Source of the DNA: Candidatus Sodalis endolongispinus
GTDB lineage: Bacteria > Pseudomonadota > Gammaproteobacteria > Enterobacterales > Enterobacteriaceae
Direction: 5' to 3'
Length of the DNA stretch: 64,000 bases
Assembly: GCF_018777395.1 (NCBI RefSeq)
Contig: NZ_JAFJYC010000001.1
Span: forward strand, 1,240,001-1,304,000
Position 1 is the first letter of the stretch, and each line of letters begins with the position of its first letter. The notes under the pieces are model-generated. The model saw only the letters and a program-made list of their open reading frames with translations. It searched no databases and was not told the DNA's origin. The position numbers and the translations under genes are program-made. Positions 31,204 to 42,323 of the stretch are shown piece by piece.

Positions 31204-33222
31204 TTAGGGGACCGGCGCGTGAAGGAAGCGTTGTTCAAATGCCGGCTGCGTCAGCGGCTCGGCGAACAGATAACCCTGACCGCGATGAATATGATGCGCC
31301 AGCAGATAATCGCATTGGGCGGTATTTTCCACCCCTTCGGCGATAACCGGCAGGCCGAGTACGCCGGCGATGGCGCTGACTACCTGCAACATGACGGCAT
31401 CTTCGGGCAGGGTGGCGATGAAGCTACGATCGATTTTCAGCATATCGACGGGCAAATGCCGCAGGCGATCGAGGCAATATAAACTGGAATAGCCCATGCC
31501 AAAATCATCCAGCGCAATAACGATACCGAGGTTGCGCAGCTCGCGCAGCACCTGGAACGAGGCGTCAAATTCGGCAATGCAGGTGGTTTCCGTGATTTCC
31601 AGTACCAATCGCGCACTGCGGACCTGATAACGCGCCAACCAATGTTTTAACGACGCGACCAGACCGTTTTCCTGTAATTGCAGCGCGGACAGATTCACCG
31701 CCAACGGCAGGTCGATACCGCGTGCCTGCCATGCTCCAAGCACCCGGCACGCTTCCTCCAGCACCCAATTGCCCAGCGGTACCATCACGCCCACCGCCTC
31801 TACCTGACGAATAAAATCCTCCGGCAGGCTCCAACTGCCATCGTCCTGGCGCCAGCGCAGCAGGGCTTCGGCACTTAACAGGCGGCGGTCGCGCATATCC
31901 ACCTGCGGTTGGAAAAACAGTGCGCAGCGCCCGTGCGCTATCCCGTCTATCAGAGTGTGGGCAATAGTCAAGCGCCGGGCCGCCGCGTCAGCCTGTTCGA
32001 GCTCGAAAAACACAATCTGGTTTTTACCCCGCGCGTCTGCCGACAACGCGGCAGACGCGGCACGACGCAGCAAGCCTTCAGAGATTTCGTCACCCAATTG
32101 ACCCATGGTGACGCCAATACTGGCCGCGGGCCGCAGCGTCAGCGTACCGAGGGTCAGCGGATGCTGAATACGGGATAAAAGGCGCTGGGCCAGTTGCCTG
32201 GCCTGAAACGGCGGCTGCGTATCCCAATGGCACAATGCGAATTCATGCGGGCTCAATTGCGCCAGCAGGCCGGTTTCACCGTGATCCAGCCGTAGTTGAT
32301 CCGCCAGCGCGGCGCGCCGCAGACCGCACTGCGATTCGGTTAACGCCACCGCCGCCTCCAAAAGGGTACTGACCGCGATGACAAACAAACAACAGGGTCG
32401 GGTTTCTTGTTGCGACGCCAGACGGGCATCCAGCATCGCCAGGAAGCGCGCGCGGGTAGGCAAACCGGTGTCAGGATGACGCGTCGTCCGCCGCTCAAGA
32501 TCCTGCCGGGCGCGCGCACTGGCCTGCTGGTTGCGGTTATAACTGCGTACCAGCACCCCCAATTCATCGTCCCGATGCATATTCGGCAGAGTAAGCTGGT
32601 GGGAGGGAATTTCCTCCGGCGCCAGATTTTCCAGCTCGCGGGCAATCGCGCGCAGCGGATGCACCATCAGGCGATTAATACACCAGGTAATGGCAACAGT
32701 CATGATCAGCGCCAATAGCAAATACGTCGTTATCATTGTGGCAATGGCACTGATGATAAACTGATACAGGCGGTACGAGTCCGCCTGTAGCACCAAATAG
32801 GCGAGCGCCTGGGGATGAGACGGCCGCGGCAAGGAATAAAGCGGCATCTGCACCTCGACCGGCAGGCGGAACACGCGGCGTATCAGCGCCGGCACCGGCC
32901 GCTCGGGCGGGAACTCGCCGTGCAAAACATGGACATCATTCGGGAGTACCACATCGGCGCGGCTCAGAATGCCGCTGCGTTTAAGGGTAACCAGAATCTG
33001 TTCGGCCTGGGGGATATCCGCTTTGAGCACCGCGTTGGATAGCGGCTGGCGCACCGACGAGGCGATATTTTGCAATTGCAGGGTGTAATCTTCACTACGC
33101 TGCTGAACGAAATGGAAAAGCTGGATCACGATAAACAGACAAAGGGTCACCCATGCCACGCCGGACACCGTTGCCATTTGTTTAATCGTTAAAGAACGTC
33201 TGATCCGCAAACTCTTCTCCAT
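31204..33222 (-). CDS. yhjK: HmsP/YhjK-type c-di-GMP phosphodiesterase (degenerate GGDEF plus EAL)
   Basis: This 672-residue inner-membrane protein has two hydrophobic segments (near residues 16-38 and 145-170) around a periplasmic sensor, then a HAMP-like linker, a degenerate GGDEF domain and a C-terminal EAL domain. The GGDEF site reads LSPHEF, so cyclase activity is not expected. The EAL domain keeps SAEALLRW, the asparagine in NLSALQ, EITET, DDFGMGYSS, LKIDRSF and IAEGVEN, the residues needed for Mg2+ binding and c-di-GMP hydrolysis. HmsP relatives lower c-di-GMP and thus exopolysaccharide. It is divergent from the bcs operon, as expected for a cellulose regulator, and is intact. Confidence 0.9.
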   Translation of the reverse strand: MEKSLRIRRSLTIKQMATVSGVAWVTLCLFIVIQLFHFVQQRSEDYTLQLQNIASSVRQPLSNAVLKADIPQAEQILVTLKRSGILSRADVVLPNDVHVLHGEFPPERPVPALIRRVFRLPVEVQMPLYSLPRPSHPQALAYLVLQADSYRLYQFIISAIATMITTYLLLALIMTVAITWCINRLMVHPLRAIARELENLAPEEIPSHQLTLPNMHRDDELGVLVRSYNRNQQASARARQDLERRTTRHPDTGLPTRARFLAMLDARLASQQETRPCCLFVIAVSTLLEAAVALTESQCGLRRAALADQLRLDHGETGLLAQLSPHEFALCHWDTQPPFQARQLAQRLLSRIQHPLTLGTLTLRPAASIGVTMGQLGDEISEGLLRRAASAALSADARGKNQIVFFELEQADAAARRLTIAHTLIDGIAHGRCALFFQPQVDMRDRRLLSAEALLRWRQDDGSWSLPEDFIRQVEAVGVMVPLGNWVLEEACRVLGAWQARGIDLPLAVNLSALQLQENGLVASLKHWLARYQVRSARLVLEITETTCIAEFDASFQVLRELRNLGIVIALDDFGMGYSSLYCLDRLRHLPVDMLKIDRSFIATLPEDAVMLQVVSAIAGVLGLPVIAEGVENTAQCDYLLAHHIHRGQGYLFAEPLTQPAFEQRFLHAPVP

Positions 33223-33991
33223 ATAATGCTGGCAGGTCAAACGCGGGCGGCGGTGCCCTCCGCTGACCGCAAACCGGAACACCGCCATCTCGGTAGCCGA
33301 ATGCCGGTGGATGGCGCAAGCTGCCCTAACGCAGGTCGCACCGATTATCCCGCCTAATATAACCGATTTGATAGCGCGTTTTATGCCTCAAAACGGGCGA
33401 TTCAGCCAAATCTTATGCGATAGCGGCGTGGGAATGAAATGGCTTTCATTATGCCTGTCTTTGGTTTTGGTCGAAATGATCAATTTTTGTAAAGTAATCG
33501 TTAAGGCTATTACGCTAACTTTACACAAGCCTCAGGGCAAGAACTTCACTATAAAGCCTCCTTCCGGTCGTAGAAAATAGGCTGTTTTTTCAAAAAGCCG
33601 CATGTTTTAACTATTATTAACGAGCAGAAAAATAAATATTGCCTTTTAAAAGGCTTTTAATTAAAAAGCAGCAGCGATTGGCATTTGACATGGGATACAC
33701 CCGGAAAAATTTATCCGGCAATTCCAATAAAATGGTCTATGTTTAAAGTCGCGCGCGAGCAAGGCGCCGGGTATACAACCCCCACAGCGCCCTGACAACC
33801 AATCGCTATTATACGGCGCTGCCGCCGTTCAAGATTGGTAAATAAATGAGACTTGTATTAGCCTGTCTTATAGATTTCGTCATTTTTTTCATTCGCGCCC
33901 AAAGCTTATTTTGCCCGATTGCGCCTTTACGCTTAACCCTAGCGAAAACGCGCCGGTACGGTTCTGCCACACGCCATTCCTAAGGTGAGCT
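33223..33991. other. Divergent yhjK/bcsO regulatory region
   Basis: This ~770-bp gap must carry the promoters of yhjK and the bcs operon. It is AT-rich between 33470 and 33720. A 14-bp perfect palindrome GCCTTTTAAAAGGC lies at 33641-33654. I cannot assign a regulator and no gene is supportable. Confidence 0.45.
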
Positions 33992-34951
33992 ATGAATAAT
34001 TATGATGACATTAAGCGATTCAAAGAAAAGCTGAATATGGAAGCTATTGATTATAAAGAAATCGCTGATAATAACCCTCATAGTTCTGTTTCCAGCTGGA
34101 CCATTATCCGACAGATCGTCAATGCCGATCGGTCGTTACACCCGCTGGAGCAAGGTCATTCGACGATCCTGCCGCCGCCGTCACCGATATCACAACAAGA
34201 GTTCAGCGCCCGATCGCCGGCAATGGCACAGCAGCCTCCCGTCGCCCAGGGATCTGCCGCCACCGCCGGAATTGATCGCCCCGCGTATGGTCCCTCGGTG
34301 TTTTCGCCGCTGTTCAACGCGGTGGATAATGCTTTGCCGCCGCAGACTGCCGCCGGCAGCGCACCGCTAGCGTGCGCCATGGGCGCCATGGGCGCCAGCA
34401 GGCTCGCTAATGGGCCGGGATCGGTATTTAGTCAATTAACACGCCAGCCGGCCTCCGACAGCCGCGCGTCTCCGAGCCCCCGCGACCCGGCGCCGACCGA
34501 CGGCAACGCATTACCGTTGCAAGGCGGTGCGGCGATGTTTGCCAGCACCCCGTCGTCCGGCTTGATGACGGGCGACCCGGCGCAAACGCCTGATACAACG
34601 CCATTGACCCAGGCGCAAGATGGGTATGCCCGGGCACCAGGCCGCGCACCCGAGGCTTTAACGCCGCAGGGTAACCCGTTTAACGCCCCGCACGAGGTAC
34701 GCTCTACGTCGCCGTTTGCCGAGGCGCAGGGCCAGTTCGCGCCGGAGCAGGGAGCGGCCCGCGCCCGCGATGCTTACGTGCCGCAGGGCAATCCGTTTTT
34801 GATGCCGAACGCGGCAAAGGGTATGCCCGGCGACGCCGATAAGCGGTTTAAAAACTTATTCAATCGTGGCCCCGCAGCCACTGCCGACACCCACGGCGGC
34901 CGCGATCTTTCCCTTCCACTTCTTTTAGAGAATATCGCGTTATGCCGTTAG
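33992..34951 (+). CDS. bcsO: Cellulose operon proline/alanine-rich protein BcsO
   Basis: The 319-residue product begins MNNYDDIKRFKEKLNMEAID, typical of BcsO proteins that open bcs operons in several enterobacteria such as Dickeya and Enterobacter. After ~60 residues it becomes proline/alanine/glutamine-rich and low-complexity, with repeated PQGNPF motifs (near residues 227 and 265), and ends with a FKNLFNRG segment. BcsO has no known enzymatic role and is thought to help organise the secretion complex. A GGTGAG site precedes the ATG. Its last ten bases overlap bcsQ. The frame is open. Confidence 0.82.
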   Translation: MNNYDDIKRFKEKLNMEAIDYKEIADNNPHSSVSSWTIIRQIVNADRSLHPLEQGHSTILPPPSPISQQEFSARSPAMAQQPPVAQGSAATAGIDRPAYGPSVFSPLFNAVDNALPPQTAAGSAPLACAMGAMGASRLANGPGSVFSQLTRQPASDSRASPSPRDPAPTDGNALPLQGGAAMFASTPSSGLMTGDPAQTPDTTPLTQAQDGYARAPGRAPEALTPQGNPFNAPHEVRSTSPFAEAQGQFAPEQGAARARDAYVPQGNPFLMPNAAKGMPGDADKRFKNLFNRGPAATADTHGGRDLSLPLLLENIALCR

Positions 34952-35742
34952 TTTGCGTCTGTTCGCCCAAGGGCGGCGTGGGCAAAACCACCGTGAGCGC
35001 TAATTTAGCCTATGCCCTGGCCCGCAGCGGCAGCAAAGTGCTGGTCATTGATTTCGATGTACAAAACGCCTTGCGGCTGCATTTCGGCGTGCCGATATCC
35101 GACACACGCGGCTATGTCGAGCAGGCCACCACAGTCATGGATTGGAGCCAGTTTATTCTCAAGGCGGACGCCAATGTGTTTGTGCTGCCCTATGGCGAAG
35201 CGGAAGAAGAGCAACGATTGGCGTTTGAAAACGCTATCAGCCACGACCCGCACTTTTTGCAGCGCGGTCTGAGTACAGTGTTGAATTATCCGGGTCTGGT
35301 GGTTATCGCCGATTTCCCGCCGGGGCCGGTACCGGCGCTGAAGGCCGTACAGAGCTTCGCCGATCTGCATATTGTCATGATGCTGGCGGACACCGCCTCG
35401 CTGTCGCTGCTGCCGCAGATTGAAAATCACAAATTCCTTGGCGCGCCGCTCAATCAGCGTCTGGGGGAATATTACGTCGTCAATCAGAGTGATATGCGCC
35501 GTAATCTCAGCCGTGACGTTTCGCATTTTTTTGAACAGCGGCTGGGGGACAAACTGCTGGGCATGATTCATCGCGATGAATGCGTGCCGGAAGCCAACGC
35601 GTCCCAACGTTCGATTATCGAGTTCAGACCGGTGTCTGCGGCAGCCTTCGATATTGAGCTTATTAGTAAAAAAGTCGCCGCTATCGTTGGGGTTAAAGTA
35701 GGGGATGGCGAAATGTACGCCATGCCCAATCCGGGCATTTGA
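34942..35742 (+). CDS. bcsQ: Cellulose biosynthesis protein BcsQ (ParA/MinD-like ATPase)
   Basis: The 266-residue protein has the deviant Walker A motif KGGVGKTTVSANLA at residue ~10 and VLVIDFDVQNALRLHFG after it, as in MinD/ParA ATPases. BcsQ is needed for assembly or polar placement of the cellulose synthase in E. coli. It overlaps bcsO by 10 bp and lies 19 bp before bcsA. The frame is intact although the synthase genes downstream are broken. Confidence 0.92.
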   Translation: MPLVCVCSPKGGVGKTTVSANLAYALARSGSKVLVIDFDVQNALRLHFGVPISDTRGYVEQATTVMDWSQFILKADANVFVLPYGEAEEEQRLAFENAISHDPHFLQRGLSTVLNYPGLVVIADFPPGPVPALKAVQSFADLHIVMMLADTASLSLLPQIENHKFLGAPLNQRLGEYYVVNQSDMRRNLSRDVSHFFEQRLGDKLLGMIHRDECVPEANASQRSIIEFRPVSAAAFDIELISKKVAAIVGVKVGDGEMYAMPNPGI

Positions 35743-35761
35743 CATTATCGCAGGTCAGAAT

Positions 35762-37861
35762 ATGAATAAAGTGCTGTTTTATTTGCTGTTACTAGTGATG
35801 CTCCCCATCGCCACAATCATAGTGATTACGCCGATGGACAGCGATAAACAGTATTTTTTCGGTCTGGCCAGCCTGGGGCTGATGTTATTACTCGGCATCA
35901 GTAAAAGCCACTATGTGAACGTCTTACTGGTGGTGATGTCCTGTTTGATGTCGACGCGCTATATCTACTGGCGCGCCACCGAAACCCTGCACTTTAATTC
36001 CACGGTGGAAGCCTGTCTGGGCATCGGGATTTTTATCGCCTAACTCTACGCATGGGTTATTTTGGTCTTGGGTTATTTGCAAACCATCTGGCCGCTAAAA
36101 CGACGCATTGAACCGATGCCGGAAGATATCTCGCTGTGGCCGACGGTGGATATTTATGTTCCTACCTATAACGAGAGCCTGGATGTAGTACGCGATACCG
36201 TATTGGCGGCGCAGTGCATCGATTACCCGCATGACAAAATGCGTATCTATATTCTCGACGATGGTAAACGCAGCGAATTTGCGGTCTTCGCCGCCGACGC
36301 CGGCGTAGGCTATATCACCCGCGACGATAATAAACACGCCAAGGCGGGTAACCTCAACCATGCGCTGACCCCGACCCGGGGCGAGCTGATTTGCGTATTT
36401 GACTGCGACCACGTCGCCACCCGCGGCTTTTTGCAGGCCACCGTCGGCAGTTTCCTTATCGATCCGCGACTGGCGCTGCTGCAAACGCCGCATTACTTTT
36501 ATTCCCTCGATCTCTTCGAGCGTAATCTCTCGGCGGCGCGACATAACCCGAATGAAGGCGCGCTGTTTTACGAACCGGTGCAACAAGGTAATGATAATTG
36601 GAACGCGACCTTCTTCTGCGGCTCTTGCGCGGTTATCCGCCGTTCAGCGCTGGAGGAAACCCACGGCTTTGCGGTGGAAACCGTCACCGAAGATGCCCAC
36701 ACCGCGCTCAAACTGCAGCGTAAAGGCTGGAATTCGGCCTTCCTGGCGATTCCACTGGCGGCCGGCCTGGCCACCGAACGCCTCGGGCTACATGTGATTC
36801 AGCGTATCCGCTGGGCACGCGGCATGACGCAAATACTGCGCATGGATAATCCGCTGTTCTGCCGCGGATTAAAGTGGCAACAGCGGTTGTGCTATCTCAA
36901 CGCCATGCTGCATTTTCAATATGGCCTGCCGCGGGTCGTGTTTTTAACCGCACCGTTGGCGTTTCTGCTGTTTAACCAGAATATCATCGCCTCCTCGGCC
37001 AGCACCATTTTCGCCTATGTGCTGCCGCACCTGTTTATGGCCATCTGGCTTAATTCACGTATGAACGGCCGGTATCGTTATACCTTCTGGGGCGAGATTT
37101 ACGAAACGGTGATGGCATTCCATCTTATCATTCCGACTTGCTTGACCCTGCTCTCCCCCAAGCATGGCAAATTAAACGTGACGGACAAAGGCGGCCTGTT
37201 GGATGAAGGCTTTTTCGACGCCCATATCGTGCGACCGCACATTATCGTGGCCTGTTTGCTGGTATTGGGTGTGATTGCGGGGATTGTGCGGGCAGTGATG
37301 TATGACTATTTCAACGTCGATCCGCGGGTGATTGTCTTTAATATCGTCTGGGCCATGCTAAGCGTCATTATTTTACTGGCGGCCATCGCGGTGGCCAAAG
37401 AAACCCGTCAGGTCCGTAAAACCATCCGCGTCGAGGTGACCATTACGGCGATTATTCATTACGCCAGCGGTATCTCCGTGGTCAGCGAAACGCGGGATCT
37501 TTCCATGGGCGGGGTAAAATTGGTGACGCCGGACGACGGCCATCGCCAGGACACTATCGAAGAAGTGGAACTTCGGTTGCAGTCCGGTGGCGTCTGTATT
37601 CCGGTTAGCGTCATCCACGCCGGACCGGACGTGATACGGCTCATGTTCAAAGATATGCCCCTGGATAAGCGGCGCGAGCTGGTGCGGGTCGTTATGGCGC
37701 GCGCCGATGCCTGGCTGACCACCCCTTATCCCCGCGATCGTCATTTGCGCTCCTTTGCCAGCATCGTGCGTTGCGTATTCGAGCTGTTCTATAACACCTG
37801 GAAAGAGCGCGGTCGAAAGAAAAAGCACGCCCGGTCCGCCGGGTCTGGTGAGACGGCATAA
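35762..37861 (+). pseudogene. bcsA: Cellulose synthase catalytic subunit BcsA with one nonsense codon
   Basis: BcsA polymerises glucose from UDP-glucose and extrudes the chain across the inner membrane. Codon 94 is TAA (36041-36043) between FIA and LYAWVILVLGYLQTIW, where a glutamate codon (GAA) is expected; all else is open for 699 codons. Processive glycosyltransferase motifs remain: DDGKRSEF, FDCDHVATRGF, TEDAHTALKLQRKGWNSAF and QRIRWARGMTQILRM (QxxRW). A c-di-GMP-binding PilZ domain follows, with the RxxxR in RQVRKTIR and the second motif in RDLSMGGVKLV. Only internal reinitiation could yield a large product, and it would lack the first membrane helices. Confidence 0.92.
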
Positions 37862-37880
37862 GGACGGGCGGAATCTATAT

Positions 37881-40151
37881 ATGTCATGTCATTTCAGGAT
37901 GATGGTTTCTCTTTTAGCGGCGCTTTTGGCGGCGTCGGCTGACGCAAAAGCGGCACCGGGTGAGGCAAGCGGCTACGGCCAGGAAAGCGCCTCGCCGCTT
38001 GACCCCATTGATGATGAAACCATTATCATCGCCGAGATGGTGCAGCCGAACGGTCTGACCCTCAGCGGCTGGCAGTTACAATCGGGCATCATCTTCACCC
38101 TGGCGCAAAACCAGGTGGTCACCAATACCTGACTCTCTTTGGCGTTGAAGGTGTCGCAGGCGCTGGATACCAGCCTGCGTTTAATGCTCAACGGTCAGGA
38201 CCTGGGCAGCATCCGGTTAAATCAAACGGCCGACGGCAACAATCTCTATCGGATTTACGTCCCGTCGGCAATGGTGGTGGGGAAAAATAATCTTAGCTTC
38301 AGCGTCAGTGACGATAATACGCTGTCCTGCGATCGGGATCTTACCGATAAATACTGGGTCACCATCCTGCCCGGCACCCATATGCAGTTGAGCAGCCAGA
38401 TCCTCGACACGGGCCGGGATCTGTCGCATTTTCCGCGGCCGTTTTTCGATCCGCAGTCGATGAAGGGATCCTCGCTGGCCTTCCTGTTCTCAAGCACGTT
38501 AAAGCCCGATGCGGAGGAAGCCGCCAGCATGTTGGCTTCCTATTTTGGCCTGCACGCCAGCAACCGCAGCGTTGATTTTTCCGTCCTTCTCGACGCGCTG
38601 CCGGCGCAAAATGGCATCCTGTTCGGCGAACCGGGCGACAAAATCGGCGCACTCACCCTGCCGCAGGTCACGGGGCCGACGCTACAGGTCATCAACAACC
38701 CACAAAATCCGGTGTATAAATTACTGCTGGTGGTGGGTCGCAATGGCGTCGAACTGCGCCAGGCCGCCTGGCAGCTGATTTCGATGCCGTTGCCGGCCAG
38801 ACAGGATGTGATACAGGTGCAGGAGCAGGCCATCCCTGAACGTCAGCCCTACGATGCGCCGCGCTGGATAGACACCAGCCGCCCGGTTTACCTGCGCGAG
38901 TTGACGCAGGATATTCAGTCGCTGACCGCCAGCGGGCTGTATCATGACGGCATTCGCATTGGTTTTCGCGCCGCGCCGGATCTGTTTATGTGGGACGGCG
39001 ACCATTTTCCGGTGGATATTGGTTACCGTTTCCCCGCCGATAGCGGGATCGATGAGGATCACTCCAAGCTGGATGTTACCCTCAACGGCACCTTCCTTTA
39101 CAGCCTGCCGGTGAACAAGCGCGGCCTGCTGGAAGGTCTGTGGCGCAAACTGGTCGGCGACTCTCGTCAAGAACGCTATACCCTGGAGCTGGCGCCCTAT
39201 CTGATTTATGGCGATAACCAGATGCAGTTTTATTTCTTCCTGCGACCAAAGCCGGATGCCCCTTGCAGCCTGCTGACCAGTAACACCCTAAAAAGCCGCA
39301 TCGATCCGGACTCGTCTATCGATTTAAGCCGTACCCACCATTTATCGCTGCTGCCGAATCTTTCCTATTACGTGGGCGCCTCATTTCCCTTTACCCGCAT
39401 GGCGGATTTTTCCCAGACGGTAATGCTACTACCGGCCAAACCGCAGGCGGCGGAACTCGCCACGCTAATGGCGATGGCGGCCCGCGCCGGCAACGCGACC
39501 GGCATCACGCTGAACCGGGTAACGGTCCAGTTCGGCCTGCCCACCGGCGCCGGCGCGGCCGAACGGCTGGCGATCAAAGATATTCTAGCGGTGGCATCGC
39601 TCAAACAGGCGGCGTTTGTGCAGCCATTGGCCGCCAAATCGCGCTTCGCTTTGCGCAACGGCCTATTGTCGGTGCGGGAGCGGCGACTAACGGATCGTCT
39701 GAATAATTATCTCAACGGTCATCTGTTCAGCCACGATCGGGAAGCGGATCGCTACCTGACCTCCACCGACGCCTGGCGCGGCTTTCTGAGTTTCGAGTCG
39801 CCCTGGACCGCCAAGCGGGTGGTGGTGTTGGTCACTGCGACCAACGATGACCAGCTGGTAAAGCTCAACCAGGATCTGCAATCCGCCGCGATAAACGCCG
39901 GCATCCGTGGCGATGTGGCGGTCATCAACAACGAGAACGGCGTGCGCAGCTTTAGCGTCGGCGCGCTGTTCCCGCGCGGTGAAATGCCCTGGTACATGCG
40001 GGTGCTGTGGTACGCCAACCAGCATATTATCCTGCTGGCGGTGTGCGGACTGCTGATTTCTTTGCTGATCGGCAGCGGCATTTACCTTTTGCTGGCCCGC
40101 CACGCCGCCAAACGGCTGGCTCACAGCACCAATAACAATCAGGGTCATTAA
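37881..40151 (+). pseudogene. bcsB: Cellulose synthase periplasmic subunit BcsB with one nonsense codon
   Basis: BcsB is anchored in the inner membrane by a C-terminal helix and guides the glucan through the periplasm. The start encodes a signal peptide (MMVSLLAALLAASADAKA). Codon 84 is TGA (38130-38132) in the context QVVTNT*LSLALKVSQALD; an arginine (CGA) is expected. The remainder is open to 40151 and includes the C-terminal membrane segment HIILLAVCGLLISLLIGSGI. Total ~757 codons against 779 in E. coli. bcsZ (endoglucanase), which lies between bcsB and bcsC in E. coli, is absent. Confidence 0.92.
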
Positions 40152-40188
40152 ATGAGGCATTGCGGAGTGAGTGTTATGAGTATCGGCT

Positions 40189-41980
40189 ATGAAACGGGTC
40201 GCTAAGCCAACCTTTGCCACCTGGTGCGCCGCGGGCCTGACGGGGCTTTCGCTGTATGCGGCCGCCTCACACGCCGCCGACAACAGCCCGGCGATAAACG
40301 CCCTGCTACAGCAGGCTGTCTATTGGCACGATAAAAGCCATGATGATCTGGCGCGTGAGTCGCTGCAAAAAGTCCTGGCGGTGGATGAGAATAATGCCGA
40401 TGCCCTGTACTTGCTGGCGCTCTACTCGCTGAAAAACGGCAACCAGGCGCAGGCGGCAAAATGGCGCGCCCGTTTGACCGCGGTTTCCCCCAGTGATACC
40501 CGCCTGCAAAGCCTGGACAGCGCTAACGTCGTACAGGCTATATCGCCGGCGCAATTAGCCTATGCCAGCCGGATAGCGGCCGACGGCAGTACCCTGCAGG
40601 CGGTGGCAAGCTACCGCGCGTTATTCCAGGATGCCACTCCACCAGACAGTCTGGCGGTGGAATACTATGATACGTTGGCCTGGCTTCCGTCCGCCCGTCC
40701 GCAGGCGATAGCCGGTCTGCGCAGCCGGCTGCAAGCGCTGCCGAATGACCGCTCCGCCCGGCTGGCGCTGGGACGCATATTGACCTATGACGAAGCGAAC
40801 CGCCGCGAAGGTATCGCCATCCTGACGCCGCTGGCGTCCGCCAGCCGCAACGCCGACGCCGCTCTGCGCCAGGCGCTGTTATGGCTGGCGCCGCAGGCCG
40901 CCGACAAAGCAGACTACGACCGCTATATGCAACGCCACCCCAACGACAGCGCCCTATGGCAGCATTTTCAGCAAAGCGTCGGCGGTACGGAGAAAGGGGC
41001 CGGCTATGCCGCTTTAAACAGCGGCGACACTGCCGCCGCCCGTAGCCGTTTCGAGGCGGTGCTGACCGCCAACCCCAATGATGGCGATGCGCTTGCCGGA
41101 CTGGGTTATATCGCCCTGCGCAATAATGATTTCACCAGCGCCGAAAACTATCTCAATCAGGCCACCAAACAGGGCGGCGCCAACAGCGCTCAATGGGCCG
41201 CGCTGGCGCAGGACGCGAAGTTCTATGGCGCCCTGAATCAAGCGAAGGCGGCCGCCGCCGCCGGTAATCCGGCCCAAGCGTTGACGCTCAGCGCGCCACT
41301 GGCCCAAGAGACCGGAGATAAAGGACTGGCCGCAGCGCTATTTCGCGCCGACCTGCAGCGCCGGCAAAATGACCTCATTGGTGCGGAGCAGACTTATCGG
41401 GCCATTCTGAACCGCGACGCGCAGAACAAGGACGCTAAACTGGGGCTGTATTACACCCTGCGCCAAGAAAATAGCCCAGGCGTTGCTGCAAACCCTACCC
41501 GCCGACGCGCGTCCCCGTGAATCGGCCGGTAACAGCGTCGATCCGCTGCGCAGACAGGCGCAACAGGCACTGCAAGCGGGCAACACGCAACAGGCATTGG
41601 AGCGGCTGAATCAGGCGCTACAAAAACAGCCCGGCAACGTCTGGGTGCGGCTGGATATGGCGCGCATTCTGCAACAGCAGGGGGATAGCGCCCGGGCGCA
41701 AGGGTTGATGGCGGCGATTTCCCAACGCGGCGCCACGGCGGACAACCTGTATGCCGTGGCGCTGTTTGCCAGCGAAACCGGACGCATGGCGACCGAGGCC
41801 CAATTGCTGGCCTGGATCCCGGACAATCGCCGCAACCGCGCCATGCGCGAATTGGCCGCGCGGGTGCGGTTTCACCAGCAGATGGCCGATGCCGACACCT
41901 ACATCGCCCAGGGCAATCGTACCGCGGCGCTCAATACGCTGCGCGTGCTGGCGCAAACGCCGCCGCGTACAATAAGTTGA
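40189..41980 (+). pseudogene. bcsC: Cellulose export protein BcsC, frameshifted and 3'-deleted
   Basis: BcsC has a periplasmic TPR scaffold and an outer-membrane beta-barrel (~1150 residues in total). Here a signal peptide (FATWCAAGLTGLSLYAAASH) leads into TPR repeats such as DALAGLGYIALRNNDFTSAE. The frame shifts near 41465, from YYTLRQEN to ALLQTLPADARPRESAGN. It continues to LRVLAQTPP near 41965 and then ends abruptly. Roughly the C-terminal half, including the whole barrel, is missing. The sequence passes within ~30 bp into a RidA gene remnant on the other strand, marking a deletion junction. It starts 38 bp after bcsB. Confidence 0.92.
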
Positions 41981-41984
41981 TCGT

Positions 41985-42303
41985 CGCACTGCAAAACGAC
42001 CCATAATGTTGTAAACCGTTTCCCGATAGCGCACATCGGTAAGGTAGACGGTGATTTTGCAAATATCTTCCAACTTGCTGCCCGCTTCATCCAACAACAT
42101 TTTGATGTTGGCCATCGCTTGCTCGGTCTGTTCCGCGACATCGCCAATGCCCACTGATTCTCGGGTATCCAGATTTTGGCCTATTTGACCACGCAGAACA
42201 CTATGTTGCCGGCCACCACGGCCTGGCAAAGATCATTATCCAGGTTCTGTTCGGGATAGGTCACTTTCGAGTTAAAGGGACGAATACGGGTATGTGCCGT
42301 TAT
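41985..42303 (-). pseudogene. RidA/YjgF-family reactive intermediate deaminase, 3'-deleted
   Basis: RidA proteins hydrolyse reactive enamine/imine intermediates. The N-terminus TAHTRIRPFNSKVTYPEQNL is preceded by AAGGAG, but the codon at the start position is ATA (42303-42301), probably a mutated ATG. A one-base deletion near 42180 shifts the frame between AVVAGNIVF and GQIGQNLDTRESVGIGDVAE. The next part, QAMANIKMLLDEAGSKLEDI, CKITVYLTDVRYRETVYN, is typical. The C-terminal ~35 codons are lost at the junction with bcsC. It was the last gene of the minus-strand ABC/ureohydrolase operon. Confidence 0.88.
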
Positions 42304-42323
42304 TGTTTCTCCTTAAGGGATGA

